NCBI GenBank assembly: GCA_946902985.2 | Contig: OX336397.1 | Coordinates: 183,338,813-183,402,812 of the forward strand | Source of the DNA: Meconema thalassinum | Taxonomy: Eukaryota > Arthropoda > Insecta > Orthoptera > Tettigoniidae | DNA length: 64,000 bases | Direction: 5' to 3' | Shown here: positions 58,672-64,000 of the stretch, in pieces | How the letters are laid out: each line of letters opens with the position of its first letter | Numbering within the stretch: the first letter of the stretch is position 1 | Notes under the pieces: model-generated | What the model was told of the DNA's origin: nothing | The model's input: only the letters and a program-made list of their open reading frames with translations | Database searches by the model: none | Position numbers and translations under genes: made by a program

Positions 58672-60768
58672 TGTTTTATTTGGTTGTAATTTCTTCCTTT
58701 GTTTTTTTGCTGTTTATTGGTAGATGTTGTGGTTTGTCCTTCCTGTTGTGATTCACTCACCGTAAGTATTATACTTAGCTTGTAATTCTTCTAAATTGTG
58801 TATGAAAAACTGTGTGTATCTAGAATGGTTGTGCTTAGTGTGATTGCGGTAATTTAGATTTGTATTAAGGGGTGGGAAATTGTTGTTTTGTTGTTCAAAA
58901 TAAGGTTAGGTTTGCGCTAGTCAAAATGTTCATTGTTGATTGTATAATACCGAGTATGTAAATAAATATTTCGTTGAAAAAAATATTGCTACTTAAGTGC
59001 ACTAGGTAGTGATTTGAATGATTGCGTTGTTGAATGAGGACTGTTTCTTATTTCGATTCTTGTTATCTCTGGTATGGAACTGGTATAATTAAGATGAAGG
59101 AAAAGAGTCGTTGGTATGAAAGGTAAGCATTCCTTACAAAAGATCCCAAGTTGATCCAAGTTGGTGTACATTATGTCGCCTTATTTTGCATGTTTCATCA
59201 GGGATGTAAAAGGTATTGAATGTTATGTTTTGGCTGATAGTGGTTGAAAAGGTAAGTAAGTAATGCTATAAGGAAAATACCCGTATTGTTCTTCCGAGAT
59301 GCGTTCCTTGGGTTCGTTAACTGTCAGTCTGAGCAGGGTAAGCATTGAGTGAAGTATGATATTGAATAATTGTAATTGTGAAAGTGATATGCTAAAAGGG
59401 CTCAATAGGTTCATGTCATGTGCGTTCTGTGTACGTTTCATTTATTGTGTATGTTCCGAGTCTGCATACATGTGAGTGAGTGTTATGGTGGGTAAGTATG
59501 TTGTATAATTGGGTTTTCACGAACATTTATTTATATACTGGTAGATATTTTGGGGCATTTACCTTGCGGGTGGTAAATAGTAATCAGTAATTGTGGGAAT
59601 TTTGCGGTTATGTACGAGTGTGTGAAAGATTATGTGTATTTCTTTTTTCTGCACGTGTGATCTGATACCTAAATATTTTCTGGTTTTCCTTGTTATTTTT
59701 GGGTATTTGCTTTGCCTCTCCCTTTTTGAACTTTGTTGGTACTTATCTATTTATTTTTTCTCTCGTTTCTGAGGTTCTGATAGCATGAGACTCGCTCATG
59801 ATTTTTCCTTCCTTGTTTTCGTATTTCGTGTTGCTTCATCGGGTATTTGTAAGGGATTCTTGTGCGATGTTAGCGTCTGGTTCACTCTTAGTTTTTCTCG
59901 TTTTGCTCGCTTGTAACTTTTCTTGGACCCCCTTTATTTATGAAGTCTATAAAACTTAATGGTAATCTTCATTTATTTACGATGGTACAATGTTAGACTT
60001 AACCTACGTCATTTTAATTTTTTGTGATCATCGGTTGGCTGATAATTGTTTCAAGGTCCGTTTGTTCTTATTTTATATTTTCTTTTGAAATAGCTGTGGA
60101 ATTACATCCCACAAAGTTATGATTTAATTAATAATACTCACATAAAATATAATTCTGTAAAAGATGTAAACCGTATGGTTATTGGATGACATAACTTATG
60201 TTCCTATTTTGTAAAAGCAAGGAATCTTTGAGATGGGGGGATTTTTTTTAGGGTCATTTGGAAAATGATACTCGGTTGATCATTTATTACTTATTTGGAT
60301 GATTGTGAACTGGTTGTAAGGATGCATTATCTTAATATGTCATGAAGAAAGAACATGGACCTTGCTGTCGGAGTACAATTTGGTTTCAGATCAAGAGCTG
60401 ATATTGTCATCCTGGTCGGCGAGTTGGCGACTGTGGCGAATGTTCTGGGCCCGGACTTCGTCGAGTAAAGCCGTGTCCTCTACGTTGAGATGGAGTGTGT
60501 CTTCATCAGCCAAGAAACTTCTAATTTGTATTTAATGTTACAAAAAAGAAAAACTGTTTTGTTACCAAGTAAGGAATTGAAACTCTAAGCATGTTGGAAA
60601 AGGTTTGATGCATGAACGCTTTGGTGCGTGCCTATTTTGAAGATGGTAAGATTGGCGAACCTTGGACTATTATGAAAGAACGAACTGGTATTCATATGCA
60701 GCTCTATTTACTCCCTCTCTCTCTCAACACATAGTCTTGGTGTACATTTGTGTCCTATCGTCCTGTAT
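58672..60768 (+). other. Long non-coding 3' region of the gypsy element
   Basis: Two kilobases between pol and the 3' LTR hold no reading frame longer than about 70 codons and no recognisable env-like features such as a signal peptide or membrane anchor. The sequence is T-rich. It may be a long 3' leader or an eroded third gene. Confidence 0.7.
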
Positions 60769-60783
60769 AGTGGGGAGGAGAGA
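60769..60783 (+). promoter_or_regulatory. Polypurine tract of the gypsy element
   Basis: agtggggaggagaga lies immediately before the 3' LTR, at the position used to prime plus-strand synthesis. Confidence 0.85.
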
Positions 60784-62129
60784 TGACGCGTTTTAATTTC
60801 CCTGACGTGAACATTCTCCTGGCTAATATGTAACCAAGTTGGTCTAGCTATTGTGATTGTGCTTGAGATAAACAGACTTGCCACGCTACCTGTTGAGCTC
60901 GACTAGAAACTCGTTTGTCGCCGTACGATGCTGTCATCTGACGGAGAATATTAGTACTACTCCTATTGGATTTGCCACTTGGAGCGCTGTACTCTCTATC
61001 TACGATTTCCTCCGATGGCTGCCGAAGTCAACAAAAGGCTGTTTCCTTGGATACAGCAATAATAAGTAAAACCATTCTCTATTGGAATCCTTACTAGCAA
61101 GATGCAAAATTTATAACTCCGATATTAAACCGGGCTGGTTAGCCCTGAAGGCTAACATAGCCTCTATTCTGGAATATGTTCATAATTCCACTTGACTAGG
61201 AAGTACTTCCGAGATATTCCTGAAGATATTTTGACTTGGTGTAATAATATTTTGGACTTCTCAACCAGTATGTTTTAGAAAAGGTTTGTAAATATTGTGA
61301 GATATTTTGGAAGCTGTTTTATTTCTATCGATATGTTTTTTATCTTGGACGTATTGTAAATTCTTAACTTGTGTTATTTTATGTTGGCGGTCTGTTGTTC
61401 ACTCGTGTTTTGGCCTGCCTCGTGGTCGGAGTTACGGTAAAGTATCTGTCGATATATTTAAAATAGTTTCCAATTATCTAATATATTCTATGTACCTTTT
61501 GGGGGAATGTGGTTATTTATTTTATTTCTGAGCTACAAAACATGTAGTATTCAGTCTTCATTTTGGTCAAGTGCAAGGACTTTCTTAACCTAATTATCTT
61601 ACGTAATATTTTCTTTCTCCTTGTATCTTGTTAGGATGCCTCATATAGGCACTGTAACTTGTGTCGCTGATTATGGCACTTATTTTATTCTGTGTAATGG
61701 GCTGCCTGGTGACAACCGAAGCGATTGTTATCGTTTCTTCCTTGCAGTAAAAAACAATAGTTTTCTCTTTCGTGTCGATAAAAAGGAGATGTTTTTGAGG
61801 ATTTGATTGCGATCAGACGTACCTTGAATTCGCTCCTGTTAATAAAACTAACTTAATTGATTGTATTGAGTTGACACCGTATTTGAACTTAAACTGTTTC
61901 GGTTCATACCTTGAGTATCCTTTAAAGGTAATTTGTCTGTTTATTTAACGTTGGATATTTTGGTTGGTCTTAGACTTTTCATTTGCTCATTTAATATAAT
62001 TAGTTCAACCCTTTTCCTCCTCAATCGGTGGGATTCCTTGCTTATATTCAATTAGCTGTTTATGCCAAGAAATAATTTATTTTATATTTTATTCATGTCT
62101 TGTAAATGTATGTAATATTAATAATTGTC

Positions 62130-62177
<48 letters not shown>

Positions 62178-62347
62178 AGTGACCTCTGTGCTCTTGTACC
62201 TTAGTTCGTTATTCACTTGTGTTTTACTATTTAACTGCCTGGGTTATTGGTTTTGTTCAACACCTTCTACTTTCGTCTCTGGTATTTTGGGGGTTTTAAT
62301 TTTTATTTTTGGTAAAATAGTTAACTCTCAGTACTACCAGTGTCTCA
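60784..62347 (+). repeat. Gypsy element 3' LTR
   Basis: 1564 bp; longer than the 5' copy mainly because of an expanded (TA)n tract at about 62131-62175. Followed by the target duplication ttaat. Confidence 0.97.
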
Positions 62348-62352
62348 TTAAT

Positions 62353-62719
62353 GATGGACGTTTTCAAGGGTGAGTGAGGTTTGGACTGGTTTCCACAAAG
62401 TCATGTGACATGACACCTTACTGCCTACGACACAATAGCCCAAGCGGTCGATCCAAGATGGCTGCCGATTGATAATAATTATTATTTATTTAATTCTGTT
62501 TTATTCATTTATCATTTAATATCAATTATTTAATTTTCATTTATTTAATATTTGTTTTTGATTTTCGTTTTTTAGTTATTTCATTTTTATTAATTTCCTT
62601 TTTTTCTTCTTTTCGGAAAGCTATGGAACACGTTACTTCAACTGTTTCCTTCTTTGAGCTCTAATGATTTCTCAGTAGTCCTTCATCCCTGTCCTGTGCG
62701 CCTCCTTTCTGTCAGCCGT
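62353..62719. other. Non-coding, AT-rich
   Basis: TTTA-rich low-complexity DNA at about 62468-62610. No gene seen. Confidence 0.4.
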
Positions 62720-64000
62720 CCACTTCTCGCCTGTTCTCAGTTTGGCTTTTCTTGGAATCACTGGTGTGGACTAAGTTTTTTCTGGAGAGGAAGACGTTCT
62801 TGAATGTCCTCAAGCGAAATCCCTATTTCAATAAGATCGTTTTCGATCTCAGAGAACCATGGTCTACAACGTACGAAAATATGCGGTTGGTCAGTCACTG
62901 CGAGCTCATGCGTCTTATGTAGCCATAGAAACGAATTCTCCTTTATCGCATCAAGTCCGATATCCTTTCCACTCGTATGTCGATTTCATTGCTATGTCGC
63001 CTCCTGTACTCTCCATTTTCTCTGAATGGTCCTAGGATCACCCTAAGGATTTTTTAGTTCTTTGGCCTCGAACGTTTCAACTAAACCTTTCTTATTCATC
63101 GCAAGGCATTCAGCTGCGTACAAAGCTTCTGGACAAATAACTTAACAATAATGCCCAATCATGGCATTGATGGACACTGATCGTTTATTTTAAACATCCC
63201 TGTTTAGCTGGTACACAGTTTCCGTCTTGTTGATCCTTGATGCAAATGATTCTTTCTCAGAATTGTTTGGTTTTATACATTCGCCTAAATACTTAAACTT
63301 TTCTGCCCGCTTGATTATTAGTTGTTTAACATATAACTCTCTGGGAGCCTGCTTGATGATAATTATAAATTCCGTTTTCTCAAAGGAGATCTGGAGGCCT
63401 GGCTTTGCCGCTCGGTTTTTAAGTTTGATGATATGTTTTGTAGCAGTATCTATGGAATCAGGAATAATAACTAGATCAACTGCGAAAATTGTTAGATACA
63501 TTTTCTTATAACCTATTCTGAGTCCGTGGTCGACCTCTTCATTACACATCTCCTTGCGCCACTGCCGAATAATATTTTTCCATTACGCAGTTGAAAAGTA
63601 GAGGCGATAATTCATCTCCTTGTCTAACACCTGTCATGATTTCGAAGGTTTCCGAAATCTCTCCCCTGATTTTCAATCCGGAGGTCGTATTGGTTATGGT
63701 CTGTTGGATAATTGTCCTTGTTTTGTTGTCTAGGTCGTCGATAAATTGAATCGTAGGCCTTCTTGAAGTCTATGAAGGTCACCACAAACTTCCTGTTCCT
63801 GACAGTCAGATATGTAAGAAGAAATTTAAAGTTCATGATCTGGTCAACACACGAGTGCCCTTTTCTAAACCGTCCTTGATACTCTTCGAATTGCAAACAA
63901 AGTTGTTTCTCTGCCCGGGTCTGAAGGGCTTTCGGGAGATTTTTATGTGTTATTAAGAGGAGTGAGATGCCTCATTAGTTGTTTACATCTGCTTTGTCAC
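62720..64000 (-). pseudogene. Non-LTR retrotransposon reverse transcriptase, 3' part, decayed
   Basis: Minus-strand frames follow an RT from the right edge. 63624-63896 has FEEYQGRFRKGHSCVDQI and VVTFIDFKKAYDSI (motif A). 63190-63549 has LTIFAVDLVII at motif C, with Val in place of the first Asp of FADD, then GLQISFEKTEF and KFKYLGECI. Further left, about 62720-63170, pieces such as RRHSNEID and RFYGYIRRM match the C-terminal region of such elements. Stops and frameshifts separate the pieces. It differs clearly in sequence from the RTE-like element at 31-34 kb. The 5' part lies beyond the window. Confidence 0.75.

Larger units (their letters stand above)
52022..62347 (+). mobile_element. Ty3/gypsy LTR retrotransposon, 10.3 kb, nearly complete
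   Basis: Bounded by long LTRs 52022-53565 and 60784-62347, starting tgacgcg and ending gtctca, and flanked by a 5-bp duplication ttaat (52017-52021 and 62348-62352). A primer-binding-type tggtagcagaccg follows the 5' LTR (53568-53580), and a purine tract agtggggaggagaga precedes the 3' LTR. Gag and Pol share one frame. The integrase lies after RNase H, the Ty3/gypsy order. The LTRs differ at roughly two dozen positions outside a TA tract (~1.5% by eye), so insertion is fairly recent. It is disabled by two pol stops and an integrase active-site change. Confidence 0.97.

Overview
This window looks like transposon-rich, non-genic DNA from a large animal genome, most likely an insect. The evidence is a fossil protein-primed type-B DNA polymerase, three BEL/Pao retrotransposons, a Ty3/gypsy element, RTE-like LINEs, THAP/P-element-like transposase remnants, C2H2 zinc-finger remnants and several tRNA-derived SINE families. 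Some of the SINEs resemble, from memory, repeats common in orthopterans such as katydids and crickets. That placement is inference, not a search result. I see no intact single-copy host gene.

Layout. 1-3.06 kb: decayed Polinton/Maverick-like DNA polymerase on the minus strand. 3.06-7.7 kb: AT-rich DNA with a diverged ~145-bp repeat and a possible LTR-like remnant. 7.7-9.06 kb: broken P-element/THAP9-like transposase with its THAP exon, minus strand. 10.1-16.1 kb: three SINEs with perfect target-site duplications (TSDs), a 55-bp minisatellite and a 231-bp foldback element. 16.27-21.60 kb: about 64 copies of an 83-bp minisatellite with higher-order structure.

21.6-41.75 kb is a retrotransposon nest. 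An old BEL element (A) is split by a second complete BEL element (B, 5-bp TSD attaa) and by a full-length RTE-like LINE (12-bp TSD). Beside it lies a third BEL element in reverse (C, 5-bp TSD aaagg), whose integrase core is deleted and which carries a SINE (13-bp TSD).

42-51 kb holds a THAP-type exon fragment, more SINEs, a 1.75-kb terminal-inverted-repeat (TIR) element with a duplicated tRNA-like unit, and a decaying C2H2 zinc-finger array invaded by a Tc1-like fragment and a SINE. 52.02-62.35 kb is a nearly complete 10.3-kb Ty3/gypsy element with ~1.55-kb LTRs, a 5-bp TSD, and gag and pol in one frame separated by a single TGA in the context TGACTA. 62.7-64 kb is the 3' part of another non-LTR reverse transcriptase, minus strand, running off the right edge.

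The genes do not form a host pathway. They are self-contained mobile elements at different stages of decay, and TSDs and LTR divergence allow a relative chronology: A oldest, then B (~7% LTR divergence by eye), C (~3%), the SINE inside C, and the gypsy element (~1.5%). The observation most worth following up is the candidate gag-pol stop-codon readthrough site in the gypsy element.
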